DNA from: Mactra quadrangularis
Lineage: Eukaryota; Mollusca; Bivalvia; Venerida; Mactridae
Direction: 5' to 3'
Length of the DNA: 64,000 bases
Assembly (NCBI GenBank): GCA_025267735.1
Contig: CM046303.1
Coordinates: 42,483,380 to 42,547,379, forward strand
Under the pieces are notes generated by a model. The model saw only the letters and a program-made list of their open reading frames with translations, did not search any database and was not told the origin of the DNA. Both the position numbers and the translations under genes were made by a program. Below, piece by piece: positions 9,860 through 20,083 of the stretch (position 1 is the first letter of the stretch; the number at the start of each line of letters is the position of its first letter).

Positions 9860-12601
9860 ATGGACAACGATGTAAATGCTAAATTTGAGCAGGTTTTAGA
9901 ACAATTGTCGCATCAACGGCATGAACTGAATTCACTAAGAGAGGATGTGAAAGGAAATAACTTCAATGTGAAGTCCGAAGTGAAGAAATTGAAAGAAAAA
10001 GAGATTCATTGGAAGTACGAAGGTAATAAAGTGCAATTCAATTTCAACTCTGAAATTTCTGACATTTTGAGTCAAATTAAATGGGGAATTGAAAACCATA
10101 AAATGGACTATGTGAATGAACTATTAAACGAAGCAGGTGGTAAAATTCATAAAAGGAATAAACTTATACGCATAGCCGATACTTCAGAGTGCGGTTGGGA
10201 AACGGTACGACAATATGAAACCAACCCAGTAGCTAGTGACAGTGAAGATGAGCATAAGATATCCAAGGCAGAAAATAAAGCTCTACGTAAGCGCAAACGT
10301 ACTCAACAGAAGAAAACTACTACTCCGCCAGTGAAAAATACTACCGGTATTTCAACATACAGTTTTACTACAGGGAAAGTACCACAATATCCATGGGGAA
10401 GTCAACATTCGTTACATCCATTAGCTTATCCACAACCAGGGACATCTACTTTTCGTCCCTTCAAGAAACAACAGGAAGCTGTTTCGCCTGCGGTGAATTC
10501 ACCCATTTTAGGAGAAATTGTCCACACGTGTCCAGCAAACCAAACCAGTCAACAAATGACACCCCCAACAGAAAATGAGCAAGCCGGATTAAAAGATGAG
10601 TATAATAATATTATTGAAACTTGTTTATGTTTTGAATCACATGGTAAAGACTTTACGCACGATTATTTTGAGTACGAGCAAGGACAAAAATCTATTATTG
10701 TGAAAGACAGATTGAAACAAAATTTAGAATTTTGGAAAAATATAGGTTCTTGTAGTTATATATTAGACGTTATAGAGCACGGATATAAAATTCCATTTAT
10801 GACTTTGCCTCCTTCTTGTGTATTGAAAAATAATCGATCGGCGATTAGTGAGGGTAAATTTGTTTCTGATGCCATAACAGACTTATTATTAAGAGGACTT
10901 GTAGAAAAGTGTGATAGAATTCCTACTGTTGTAAATCCGTTGACTGTAACAATTCAATCTAATGGCAAGAAAAGACTTATTCTTGATTTGAGACATGTAA
11001 ATTTGCATTTGTGGAAACAGTCTGTAAAATATGATGATATCAAAGTAGCACTAAATTATTTTGAACCAGGTTGTTACATGTTTAAATTTGATATACACTC
11101 TGCATATCATTTTGTATCCATACACCAACCTCATACTGAATATTTAGGGTTCTCGTGGAGTAATGACTCTGGACAAATTGTTTATTACAAGTTTTTATGC
11201 CTTCCGTTTGGGCTTAGTTCGGCCTGTTATATTTTTACTAAGCTTATGAGGCCTCTTATTGGTAAATGGAGAGGCGAAGGAAAAAGAGTTTTAACATTCT
11301 TAGACGATGGTTTTGGTTGTGAAAGAAATTTTGATGAATGCTTAAAAGTTTCAATTTCAGTAAAAACAGATTTAATTAATTCGGGATTGGTTCCTAAAGC
11401 AGAGAAATGTCTATGGGTTCCTTCTCAACAAATAGAATTTTTAGGTACATGGTTAGATTCCATTACAAATAGTATAACTATACCAGAAAGACGTATTCAA
11501 AAAGTGATAGACACTTTATCATGTATACATACATCGATTAAGAAGCACAGGAGGGTATACGTTAGAACTGTTGCAAGTTTCGTTGGACAAATTATATCAA
11601 TGTCTTTAGTTTTAGGTGACATAGCTTTAATTATGACTAAGTATATTAGTATAGATATCGTACAGGCAAGATCCTGGAACGCTTATATTTGCTTAAGTAA
11701 AAATAGTACTGACCAACTTGACTTTTGGAAAGAAAATGTGTTATTGCTTAATTCTAATAGAATCAAAGTTGAAGATAATTTTACGAAAATATGCTATAGT
11801 GATGCCAGTAGAACCGGATTTGCTGGGTACGAAGTTAAAACAATAATGGGTGTTGCCCACGGTCAGTGGTTACAACATGAAATGTTAAAGTCGTCTACTT
11901 GGAGAGAGTTAAAGGCAGTATATAGAGTTCTTTTATCGTTGAGACATGAATTGAAAGGTCATAAGGTCAAATGGTTCACAGATAATCAAGCTATCAGCAT
12001 AATTGTAAAAAAGGGGTCTATGAACAATTCATTACAAGATATTGCAATAGATATTTTTAAATTTTGCATGACTAATAGCATTATTATAGACATTGAATGG
12101 ATTCCACGGGAATTAAATGATAGGGCCGATTATTTATCAAAAATAATTGACAGGGATGACTGGGGCTTATCGTTCTATATTATGAACTTAATACAAAATA
12201 GATGGGGTAATTTGGAAATTGATTGGTTTGCATCCAACTATAATAATAAGTTGCCTGTGTTTTATTCAAAATTTTGGAATGAATCATGTTCGGGAGTAGA
12301 TGCTTTTACTGAATATTGGGGTGATAGGTCAGGCTTATTTGTGCCCCCTATTTCATTAGTTACAAGAGTTGTAAAAAAGATAATGCTGGACAAAGCAAGT
12401 GGCGTATTGATCGTTCCACTTTGGGAAACTGCAAATTTTTGGCCCTTTTTATGTAAAAGAGGTACTTTTGTTTCATTCATAGTAGACTGGATTGACCTCC
12501 CAACAGAACAGGAATATTATGTTCCATGCCAAAATGGTGCAGGGATGTTTGGTAACGAAAATTTAAAATTTAGAATGCTTGCATTAAGCATACAATTTTA
12601 A
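9860..12601 (+). CDS. Ngaro-type Gag-RT-RNase H polyprotein (913 aa)
   Basis: ATG at 9860 lies 4 bp after repeat A1. Residues 1-150 are a coiled, charged Gag-like region; residues about 160-230 are P/Y/Q-rich. Reverse transcriptase follows, with VNPLTVTIQSNGKKRLILDLR, FKFDIHSAYH and catalytic FLDDG (D482-D483). RNase H follows with D648 (YSDAS), E683 (WRELKAVYR), WFTDNQ and ELNDRADYLS. The RT/RH is of the DIRS class and copies the element's RNA into DNA. Oddity: the Gag CCHC knuckle is not in this frame but in the overlapping -1 frame (10291-10578). An internal ATG at 10556 in the pol frame would give a separate Pol of 681 residues. Either a frame change is used or a single-base indel fused gag to pol in this copy. 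Confidence 0.85.
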   Translation: MDNDVNAKFEQVLEQLSHQRHELNSLREDVKGNNFNVKSEVKKLKEKEIHWKYEGNKVQFNFNSEISDILSQIKWGIENHKMDYVNELLNEAGGKIHKRNKLIRIADTSECGWETVRQYETNPVASDSEDEHKISKAENKALRKRKRTQQKKTTTPPVKNTTGISTYSFTTGKVPQYPWGSQHSLHPLAYPQPGTSTFRPFKKQQEAVSPAVNSPILGEIVHTCPANQTSQQMTPPTENEQAGLKDEYNNIIETCLCFESHGKDFTHDYFEYEQGQKSIIVKDRLKQNLEFWKNIGSCSYILDVIEHGYKIPFMTLPPSCVLKNNRSAISEGKFVSDAITDLLLRGLVEKCDRIPTVVNPLTVTIQSNGKKRLILDLRHVNLHLWKQSVKYDDIKVALNYFEPGCYMFKFDIHSAYHFVSIHQPHTEYLGFSWSNDSGQIVYYKFLCLPFGLSSACYIFTKLMRPLIGKWRGEGKRVLTFLDDGFGCERNFDECLKVSISVKTDLINSGLVPKAEKCLWVPSQQIEFLGTWLDSITNSITIPERRIQKVIDTLSCIHTSIKKHRRVYVRTVASFVGQIISMSLVLGDIALIMTKYISIDIVQARSWNAYICLSKNSTDQLDFWKENVLLLNSNRIKVEDNFTKICYSDASRTGFAGYEVKTIMGVAHGQWLQHEMLKSSTWRELKAVYRVLLSLRHELKGHKVKWFTDNQAISIIVKKGSMNNSLQDIAIDIFKFCMTNSIIIDIEWIPRELNDRADYLSKIIDRDDWGLSFYIMNLIQNRWGNLEIDWFASNYNNKLPVFYSKFWNESCSGVDAFTEYWGDRSGLFVPPISLVTRVVKKIMLDKASGVLIVPLWETANFWPFLCKRGTFVSFIVDWIDLPTEQEYYVPCQNGAGMFGNENLKFRMLALSIQF
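10291..10578 (+). CDS. Overlapping-frame Gag C-terminus with CCHC zinc knuckle
   Basis: Open frame in frame 1, between stops at 10288 and 10576, overlapping the frame-2 polyprotein. It encodes CFACGEFTHFRRNCP, a perfect Cys-x2-Cys-x4-His-x4-Cys nucleocapsid knuckle, which DIRS-like Gag proteins carry near their end. The frame-2 sequence just upstream (YPWG...RPFKKQ) is also Gag-like. So Gag appears to cross from frame 2 to frame 1 near 10440-10480 and end at 10578, overlapping the putative Pol start at 10556. Whether that crossing is programmed or is an indel in this copy cannot be told from one sequence. Confidence 0.6.
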   Translation, partial: AQTYSTEENYYSASEKYYRYFNIQFYYRESTTISMGKSTFVTSISLSTTRDIYFSSLQETTGSCFACGEFTHFRRNCPHVSSKPNQSTNDTPNRK

Positions 12602-12643
12602 TTTAAATCAATACAAATTTGATTTGAACGGTATAAAGAAAAT

Positions 12644-13323
12644 AGGCATGACCGTCGTTATAATGGTCACGTGATGAGAGAAAACGTATAAATTAAAAAA
12701 TAACTTAGAAATTAACTAATGGTATTGCATAGGCATGACTGCCTTTATAATACTAATGTGTTGAGTGAGAACACGGAAATTTTGGAAATAAACTTCGAAA
12801 TTAACTTATTTTATTGTATAGGCATGACTGCCTTGATAATAGTCACGTGTTGAGTGAGAACACGTGCATTTTGGAAAATAACTTCGAAATTAACTTATTT
12901 TATTGTATAGGCATGACTGCCTTGATAATAGTCACGTGTTGAGTGAGAACACGGAAATTTTGGAAAATAACTTCGAAATTAACTAATTGTATTGTATAGG
13001 CATGACTGCCTTGATAATAGTCACGTGTTCAGTGAGAACACGGAAATTTTGGAAAATAACTTCGAAATTAACTTATTGTATTGTATAGGCATGACTGCCT
13101 TGATAATAGTCACGTGTTGAGTGAGAACACGTGCATTTTGGAAAGTAACTTCGAAATTAACTTATTGTATGCACAGGCATGACTGCCTTGATAATAGTCA
13201 CGTGTTGAGTGAGAACACGTGCATTTTGGAAAATAACTTCGAAATTAATTTATTGTATGCACAGGCATGACTGCCTTGATAATAGTCACGTGTTGAGTGA
13301 GAACACGGAAATTTTAGAAAATA
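12644..13323 (+). repeat. 89-bp tandem repeat array, about eight units, inside the Ngaro element
   Basis: Units start at 12644, 12731, 12820, 12909, 12998, 13087, 13175 and 13263 with AGGCATGACTGCCT. Each has two dyads: AGGCA-TGAC-TGCCT, and CACGTGTT-GAGTGAG-AACACGTG. In several units the last dyad arm is changed to AACACGGA. The first unit is the most diverged. The array lies between the RT stop and the recombinase gene. Confidence 0.85.
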
Positions 13324-13418
13324 CGCTATAACGTAGATTATATTTATGTATTTGCTTAATACAATTAAACTTGTTTTACATAGAATACATGTAGTTGTAT
13401 TAATAATATCAAAGACAA

Positions 13419-14459
13419 TTGAATATAATAACGTATCTTTGTTTTACAAATGTATTTTTTCAGTGTTACTCAGATGAAATTGAAAGTTTACCTGATGTAT
13501 TGGTCACCAAGGTGACCTTGATCCCGGAAATACTAAAGGACGCACGTGCTGACAGCACCACCAAAAGTTATCAAAGAAGCTTCATGAGGTGGAAAAAGTG
13601 GGCCCTGAGTAATTCTGTTGGTGAAAAGGACATCTTCCCGGCTAATTCATTCTTGTTTGGTATATATTTATGTTCTATAGTACAATCTACAAATTCGTAC
13701 AGTGTTGTGTCAAAATGTTATTATAGTGTTAAATGGTTACATGATGTGTACGGTATGAAATCTCCTACTGACTCTACACTAGTTAAAAATATATTAGAAG
13801 CCTCGAAACGCAAACTTTCTAAGAGTGTTGTTAAGAAAGAACCAGTGACTGTAGAAATGTTGACTAAAATGTTTAATTCATTATATACTGAAAATAACAT
13901 TAAGAACCAAAGAACCATATGTGCCTGCCTTCTAGCGTACGCAGGTTTTTTGAGAAGTGATGAATTATTACATATAAGACGATCAGACATTGTATTTCAC
14001 TCAACTTACTTGAATATCTTTATTGAATCTAGCAAAACAGACATTTATAGGGATAGGCATTGGTTAACTATATCTCGTACGGGTACTATACTATGCCCAG
14101 TTTTAAACTTAGAAAGATATTTAACTTGGTCTGGTATTGACCCAGATTCTGATGTATATATATTTTGTGGTATCTCAAAATGTAAAAAGGGGTATAAATT
14201 AAAAGAATTGAATAAACCTATATCTTATACTACGATGAGAGAATTATTCATTGATGCATTTAAAGATCATGTGACTGATATTTCAAAATTTGGTTTGCAT
14301 TCATTAAGATCTGGAGGCGCCACTGCTGCAGCAAATAATGGCATTAAAGATAGACTTTTCAAAAGACACGGCAGGTGGGGTAGTGAAAACGCTAAAGACG
14401 GTTATATTAAAGATCGTTTATCAGAACTTCTCAGCGTATCACAAAATATAGGTTTATAA
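13419..14459 (+). CDS. Tyrosine recombinase of the Ngaro element (346 aa)
   Basis: The C-terminal domain carries the tyrosine-recombinase residues: R179 (FLRSDELL), H294-x2-R297 (HSLRSGG), H317/W320 (RHGRW) and nucleophile Y329 (GYIKD). Residues about 30-130 form the helical SAM-like DNA-binding half (STTKSYQRSFMRWKKWA). In this class the enzyme inserts a circular DNA intermediate without target duplication, replacing a DDE integrase. The first codons are uncertain: the sequence GTATTTTTTCAG at about 13450-13461 is a good splice acceptor, so the mature protein may start through splicing, with residues before YSDEIESLP being intron. The frame is otherwise intact. Confidence 0.85.
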   Translation: MNIITYLCFTNVFFQCYSDEIESLPDVLVTKVTLIPEILKDARADSTTKSYQRSFMRWKKWALSNSVGEKDIFPANSFLFGIYLCSIVQSTNSYSVVSKCYYSVKWLHDVYGMKSPTDSTLVKNILEASKRKLSKSVVKKEPVTVEMLTKMFNSLYTENNIKNQRTICACLLAYAGFLRSDELLHIRRSDIVFHSTYLNIFIESSKTDIYRDRHWLTISRTGTILCPVLNLERYLTWSGIDPDSDVYIFCGISKCKKGYKLKELNKPISYTTMRELFIDAFKDHVTDISKFGLHSLRSGGATAAANNGIKDRLFKRHGRWGSENAKDGYIKDRLSELLSVSQNIGL

Positions 14460-14540
14460 TGATTGGATGATTTTTGAATTTAGTACAGTATATGCATTTT
14501 CATGTACGAACGTATAGATGTATGGTTGCCCGTTCTTTTA

Positions 14541-14642
14541 AGTTCAGTATAGCCACTAGCCCAAGTGCTAAAATACACGTTATACAAAAGTCTTGTTTAT
14601 GTTGTTTAAAGATCATTATTCAATGATCTGGAGTGTTCAAAG
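14541..14642 (+). repeat. Split direct repeat B1
   Basis: Begins AGTTCAGTATAGCCACTAGC and ends at GGAGTGTTCAAAG, abutting A2. Nearly identical to B2. Contains the inverted repeat GATCATT-ATTC-AATGATC. Confidence 0.8.
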
Positions 14643-14863
14643 AAAATGTATTTTCTGCCGGTTAAGCGAAGCGAATTAGGCGGAAAATATTTTCCTTTGA
14701 TATCATGTTAAGATCTTTGATTGGTTAATTCAAAGTTGTTATGTAAAGTATAAACCAATGAAACATCGTGTTTCATCGCACAAATTATCGTGCGATTCTA
14801 AAGTATTTGAAAGGACATTCAGCTTTGGGCGGCTGTACTGAACACTCACAAATTTTTTATTTT
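14643..14863 (+). repeat. Split direct repeat A2
   Basis: Exact 221-bp copy of A1, directly joined to B1. This junction is expected to template circle formation in split-direct-repeat elements. Confidence 0.85.
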
Positions 14864-15033
14864 TGTTTTTAAGACACAAGGTTTCAAATTTGTCGTGAGG
14901 TGTTAATTGAAAGAGATGTATATGTCTAATTTGAACGGTTTACCATACGTCTTATCAATTTGAAGTATTGTACGAAGTATATTGTTGAACACATGGAATT
15001 GTCAACTTATATAATAGTTTGTAATGTATATAT

Positions 15034-15136
15034 AGTTTAGTATAGCCACTAGCCAAAGTGCTAAAATACACGTTATACAAAAGTCTTGTTTTTGTTGTTT
15101 AAAGATCATTATTCAATGATCTGGAGTGTTCGAAGG
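15034..15136 (+). repeat. Split direct repeat B2 (3' end of the Ngaro element)
   Basis: Copy of B1 with a few substitutions, ending GGAGTGTTCGAAG. About 170 bp of non-repeated sequence separates it from A2. The satellite-like tract resumes after it. Confidence 0.75.
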
Positions 15137-15137
15137 A

Positions 15138-15300
15138 ACGAGTTTTATTCGATTTTTTTTTCTTAAGGGCATAGCCATATCACCATTTATGTTTAAAATG
15201 TCTTTTTTGGGTCTATGCAATTGGTTCGAGTAATAGTCCGCCGACTGGTACAGCTGTTATAGCTACTATGCCACACATCATTCACATATAGGTATGATAT
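15138..15300. repeat. Degenerate satellite-like repeat, right block
   Basis: GGGTCTATGCAATTGGTTCGAG and AGTCCGCCGACTGG match the anchor phrases of the left blocks, showing that the Ngaro element landed inside the tract. Confidence 0.5.
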
Positions 15301-16189
15301 TGACAATTAAAATTGGCTCAAATAAATAGGTTTTGTCATGAAACTTCACTCACATATTTAATAAACATTTCTTTCGCTTAGGCTGTAAATAATTAAAGAA
15401 AACCTCGCTGACATTATAATTTAATACTTGGAATTTCATAACTTAGATTAAATTTGAAAGTTAAGACAATAAATAACTCAGAAAAGTAATATATATATTT
15501 GCACGTAAAACATCGGTTTTACATTATCGCCTTTTATACAATGTTGTGGGTTTAATGGCATGAACGTGCTTCCGTAGTGTAAATATTACATAGTCTCGAC
15601 GCATTATTTTCAATAAGTTTAATTGTGAAAAAAGGTAAATAATACTACATGATTCTTCATTCTAGAACTCATAACTTCATATTTTTATATTCATATATGT
15701 ATGGAACTATGACTTTGCACTGAATTTGTTGTTTTTTCGTTATGACAGTCACATTGAAGGTCAAGGTTATTTGGCGAATGTGATCATGGTTTCAAGCACG
15801 TTTTGGGAAGTACAACTCATTGTATTTGACTAAATGCATTGTATATTTGCAGGAGAACATGTTGATGGGATACAAACTTACGTTCGCTAAACAGAGAAAG
15901 GTTTATCTAATACAGTTGACATAGTTATTGAATTTAGTCATGCGGACGCTCGCATTATGACGTCACACATGAAACGTATGGTTTGCGCTCGCTGCCATCA
16001 TAGTAACTAATAAAACCACAAAATATATCGATTAATTTCGCATATTTCCCGTGATTAGATTTTTCTAGATTTTTAGTATGTTGTTTAAGGTACATGATAC
16101 TTCATTTTTGTCGCGGTTTAGCTTGTGTTGCAATTAGTTTTAGGTCGAATCTTAAATTGACTGGACTATATACTTTCGACATCAAAACG
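15301..16189. other. Intergenic, no feature recognised
   Basis: AT-rich single-copy-looking DNA without a convincing reading frame or RNA gene. Confidence 0.5.
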
Positions 16190-16690
16190 TACAGATAGTC
16201 CATTTAATTTTATAGGGGTGCTGATTCTATTTTTCCTTCAGGATTACTTAGGTATACTTAGCAGTTGTATGTTGTTTAGTCTGTAGCGTAATTTGGTTTA
16301 TTAATAATCTTCTTATTCTTCCTAATTAATAAGACTGTATTTATGCACTTAAAAGTTAACAGGTTTTGTTCATTATCTTTTTATAGGGGTGCTGATTCTA
16401 AAATTCTCATTCAGGAATATATGAATATAATTATATATAATTTTTATGTTTTTGAGCCCATCCTTTATTTACTGGAATAATATTAAGACTATCTTAAGGT
16501 CCATCATTTTATAGGGGTGCAGGGCCTAAAATTTCATTCAGGAGGATTTAAATTTGCTGAGTAGCTGTTTGTTGTTGATTCCATCTCTTATTTATTTGGT
16601 TGATATAGGGATTTATTTTACATAAAAAGTCACCAGGTTTGGTTCTTTATAATTTTAGCAGTGCTGGTTCTAAATTTTTACAATGATCTA
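16190..16690 (+). repeat. Degenerate direct repeats, about four units
   Basis: TTTTATAGGGGTGCTGATTC-type segments followed by a TTCAGGA word recur near 16210, 16380 and 16508, with a weaker copy near 16657 (spacing about 130-170 bp). No coding capacity. Confidence 0.55.
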
Positions 16691-17575
16691 GGAAGTTTTG
16701 AAGTTCAATATTGAATGAAATCAGTATATTTTACAGTATGATGATATAGTACAGTTCATCTAAATGCAAATGGAACAAAATACAGGCATTAATTTTGTAT
16801 GTATCATATTAAAAACATTAATTTTATGAATATTAACGAAAGTAATCTTTCTTACAACAAACTACAAGATAATCAGAGCTAAACTGACATTTTCATGTAA
16901 TTCGAGGTCAAGATAATAAAACCCAAGGATAAAAGACTAAATATGAAACTATAATGAAGGGAAAATATTAAATACATGCAGTGCTTTTAAAATTGTATCA
17001 TGTAAGAAAAATAGAATAAATCCATAGTAGTACAGTATCAATCCATGTTTTATATTTAAATAAGCATGTCTATATCCACAACTATAATTTAAGAGATTAT
17101 AGTGGCTTATATGCACTTTGAAATAATACAGAATGCTATTTATTAAAGTTTTTTCTGCAAAATGTCCATATTTTAAGTGCATTTTGACTTTAAGTAAATG
17201 AACATTCATAAAAATAGAACTTTTTTTATTTTTCGCTTTTCGCTCGCTCCTCAAAATGCAAAATGTGGGGAAAAAATATTTTTTTTTTTTCGCTCGCTCC
17301 AATTTTTTTTCGGACAAAATCCATAGAACATATGATCAATTTGTTGTGGCCTTATTCAGGAAATAAATACAAACTTCATGAATTCTTCATGAACTCAGAC
17401 AATGCTTAATTTCATGCATTTGTAATGCATTAATCACTTCATGAATTATTCATGAATCCGGTTTCATGAGTGACTTGTGCATTTGTCTCATATGCAGTTC
17501 ATGTTTTTGTCATGAAGACTTCATGAAGTTGCTCATTGAAGAGTACCTCATGAATAATGAGAATCCATTTCGCCG
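16691..17575. other. Intergenic with dispersed repeat and TCATGA cluster
   Basis: Holds the inverted copy of the GGCCACAACAAATTGATC repeat (17218-17355) and, at 17376-17550, an unusual density of TTCATGA/TCATGAA palindromic words. No gene seen. Confidence 0.5.
17218..17355 (-). repeat. Dispersed repeat copy 2 (GGCCACAACAAATTGATC family)
   Basis: On the minus strand it starts GGCCACAACAAATTGATC and runs through poly-A/T blocks with GGAGCGAGCG words. Matches copy 1 at 4053 in its head. Confidence 0.5.
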
Positions 17576-18024
17576 GGGTATACGTAATGAAAAACAGTAG
17601 GTGTGCGTTTGCCTCACGGCCTAGAGGTTTGCAGCCCATGCCATTGCCAGAAACCAAATCTGAGGCATCAAAGCCAATTCATAGTACTGAAGAACTGAAA
17701 CCAGTTAACTAAAATAAATATTTTATATCTAATATTGTGCCATGTTTAGAGAAGTTCACTGTACCTTTCCACGGATGACTACCATTTCCTGTCTGGCCAA
17801 AAGATCTTGTTCAAATTCAGTGAGTGAACTCCTTCCTCAATTCTAGACGAGTTCATCAACCCTTGTTGTCCTTTCAGCATAGGAAAACAATCTGAAAATC
17901 AAATTATTGAATTTTTAGAAAACTTATTAAAAATACATTATGTGTTCAATTGAGGATGTCATGAGACATAATGGAACAGTGTTCTCAATGGCTCGAGTTC
18001 TTTGTGTTTTCAAGTTCTTCTATC

Positions 18025-18195
18025 ACTTGCCTATCCAAGTTTTAGGTCAGTCAACCTACTCACCGTTCCTGGAAAGGCTAAATTTCTGGATTTAGCTGTT
18101 TATCAGTTACTTGGCGCATACTTCCGTCAGTGACTGACAACTACCCTACATTATTTAGAATCAGTAGTAGGAGGGTGAATAGCCGTAGAAATCTT
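18025..18195 (-). repeat. SINE-related segment, antisense
   Basis: On the minus strand it shares CCTCCTAC...GATTCT, GTAG..AGTTGTCAGTCA-TGAC and GTGAGTAGGTTGAC with the central part of the SINE at 20084-20388. The last residues of the neighbouring minus-strand frame run into it. Confidence 0.5.
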
Positions 18196-18745
18196 GATTA
18201 CGATAAAAACTATTAGTCCATATTAGACTGTAGCAAATATACCTTACAGCCTGTACTTCGTGACAACGCCTGTACAATGTCAGCCTTGCCAATGTCAATA
18301 TTGCTACTTCGCGGAAATTAATGAACGACTTGTCATCAAGGTCTATGTGATTCAGTTCATTCTGCAGATATTCATACAGTTTCTTGACGTCAGAAGGTCT
18401 TGGCATCTCGTTGGTCTTGTGATATGATCTTTCCTCCAGGATTCCTAATTTGGTAACTCGCAAAGGCCACTCAATTTCCATTAGCGACTGAAAGTCTGCA
18501 TCCTCTTTCAGTAGTTGTTGATCATTTGCCATACTTCCCATTCACCATTCGCTTGATGTCGAAGCCAAACTTAATGGCATTGCTGGGGGCTTTTAGGTCT
18601 TCCTTATCATAAGCAATGTGACAGCAAGATAGCGCTACCTTAAATCAGTTTCAAAATGCGCTGGATTCAGGAAACCCACCATGTCCAGGTTGGTTCCTGA
18701 CAGTTTCTGGCAAGCAAGTTTAAGTTTGGAGGCCAATCTCATTAC
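18161..18745 (-). pseudogene. Broken exon of an uncharacterised multi-copy invertebrate protein
   Basis: The best frame starts at 18541 (MANDQQLLKEDADFQSLMEIEW) and continues with MPRPSDVKKLYEYLQ and VAILTLARLTLYRR. A splice-donor-like AAG|GTATAT lies at 18243/18242. Upstream on the same strand two other frames carry related pieces: LACQKLSGTNLDMVGFLNPAHF near 18745-18640, and CCHIAYDKEDLKAPSNAIKFG just after. They are out of frame with each other, so at least two indels break the gene. The pattern recalls repeated mollusc/cnidarian proteins of unknown function often linked to transposable elements. That link is from memory and uncertain. The downstream end runs into SINE sequence. Confidence 0.45.
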
Positions 18746-20083
18746 TGAACTAGTATAGTATTTCAGACTCTGAAAGAATCCTATATTTCTTACGTTTTGT
18801 TATTTCTTGCTATTCCTCAGATATGAAGTCTTTAGCTTGGTTTGACTGGTCCTAGAAAAGTATCATATGAGGATGAAGATCAATTCCTAGCCCAATTGTC
18901 TTGCTTATTTGTATTCGATTTTGTACGACTGAATGTTATGAACACTTTCCAACTCCTATGTTTGATGTTCCTTTTTAATTATATTTATCTAAACCGATTG
19001 TGTCAGTGTTACCCACTGTTGTGCTACATGGGATTGGTGATGATGAAACATCTAACAACGGTGATAAAAGTATGAAATAGTTCCTGCTTTTTTTAATTTT
19101 TATAACAATTATCAAAACTACGCAGATGGTTTTTACATAATTACTTATATATTATGAAACAGTTTCTGATATTGACTTGTCAATAATTAGCCATGCCCAA
19201 CACATTCTCCATACATTTAACATAAAAATGTGTTTCCTTTTTTTCTTTGTTTGTTTGTTTACTCAAATTTTATTGGCCATACACTGCACTGTTTGTGTTG
19301 AAAATATCAAATTTTGTTAAAACTAAAAGTTACCAATTAGCCTAGATTTGAAAACATGAGAATATGTAAGTGCATGTTCAGGCTAGCATATGACTTCATT
19401 CACAAGACATGTGTTGAATTCAGACTGCATGATGTTTGTAACAAGTCCAATACATGTACTGTGAAATATAACATGACATCTGATATGCACAGTGGCATAC
19501 TTAAAATTTTAAGAGTGAATTTCAATTACATGCATTTTGTGTTGTTTTTTCTGTGAATAACCCACTGAGAAATTCTGTGTAATTCTTTTTATTGTACCTT
19601 TTTTCAGATGAAGTTGTTTGCTCCACAGGGAAAGAAAACTTAGGTAAGAAATTTTAACCGGTAATTTTCATTTGACCTGTGTAAGAAAGTATGTACTGCA
19701 ATATCTATTTGTTACATGCAATACTTATTTATTTCAATGATTGGAAGTGCATTGGTTGAGAACTATAGCTCAAACTGGTGCCTATTTTTACTTATCTTCA
19801 ATTTATTACATCTCCGAGAAATTCTATTAGTTTGATCTTGTGAAGAAAAATGGTTTGGTGCTTAGTGTACATTGATGTAATTAGTTTCATATTGTTATAT
19901 ATTTTATTCAACTCAATATTTGACTTGTATATTCACTTTATGATTTTTTTCCATTAACACAACCTTGTAATGGTATCAGTATGGTAAGAGATAATAGTAA
20001 TAGTAGAGAGGAAATTCAGCCCCAGAGGAAGAAATTGAAGAGTGAGTCAAATTAAGTACTTCTTATTTACAATTTTACATCCA
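18746..20083. other. Intergenic, no gene recognised
   Basis: AT-rich. Short frames near 18842-19075 and 19356-19556 have no recognisable domain. A T-rich stretch with TTTGTTTGTTTG lies near 19245. Confidence 0.5.

Larger units (their letters stand above)
9635..15136 (+). mobile_element. Ngaro/DIRS-type tyrosine-recombinase retrotransposon with split direct repeats
   Basis: Order: A1 repeat, gag/RT-RNase H frame, an 89-bp tandem array, tyrosine recombinase, then B1-A2-B2. A1 (9635-9855) and A2 (14643-14863) are identical over 221 bp. B1 (14541-14642) and B2 (15034-15136) are nearly identical. This split-direct-repeat layout, the RT-RH plus tyrosine recombinase pair and the lack of a DDE integrase fit the Ngaro/PAT group of DIRS-like elements. 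No methyltransferase domain is seen, as expected for Ngaro. The identical A repeats suggest recent activity. The element interrupts the satellite-like tract. Exact outer ends are inferred. Confidence 0.85.

Noticed and set aside
16949..17317. 122-codon minus-strand frame
   Set aside because: Lys/Phe/Tyr low-complexity across poly-A/T runs of a dispersed repeat.
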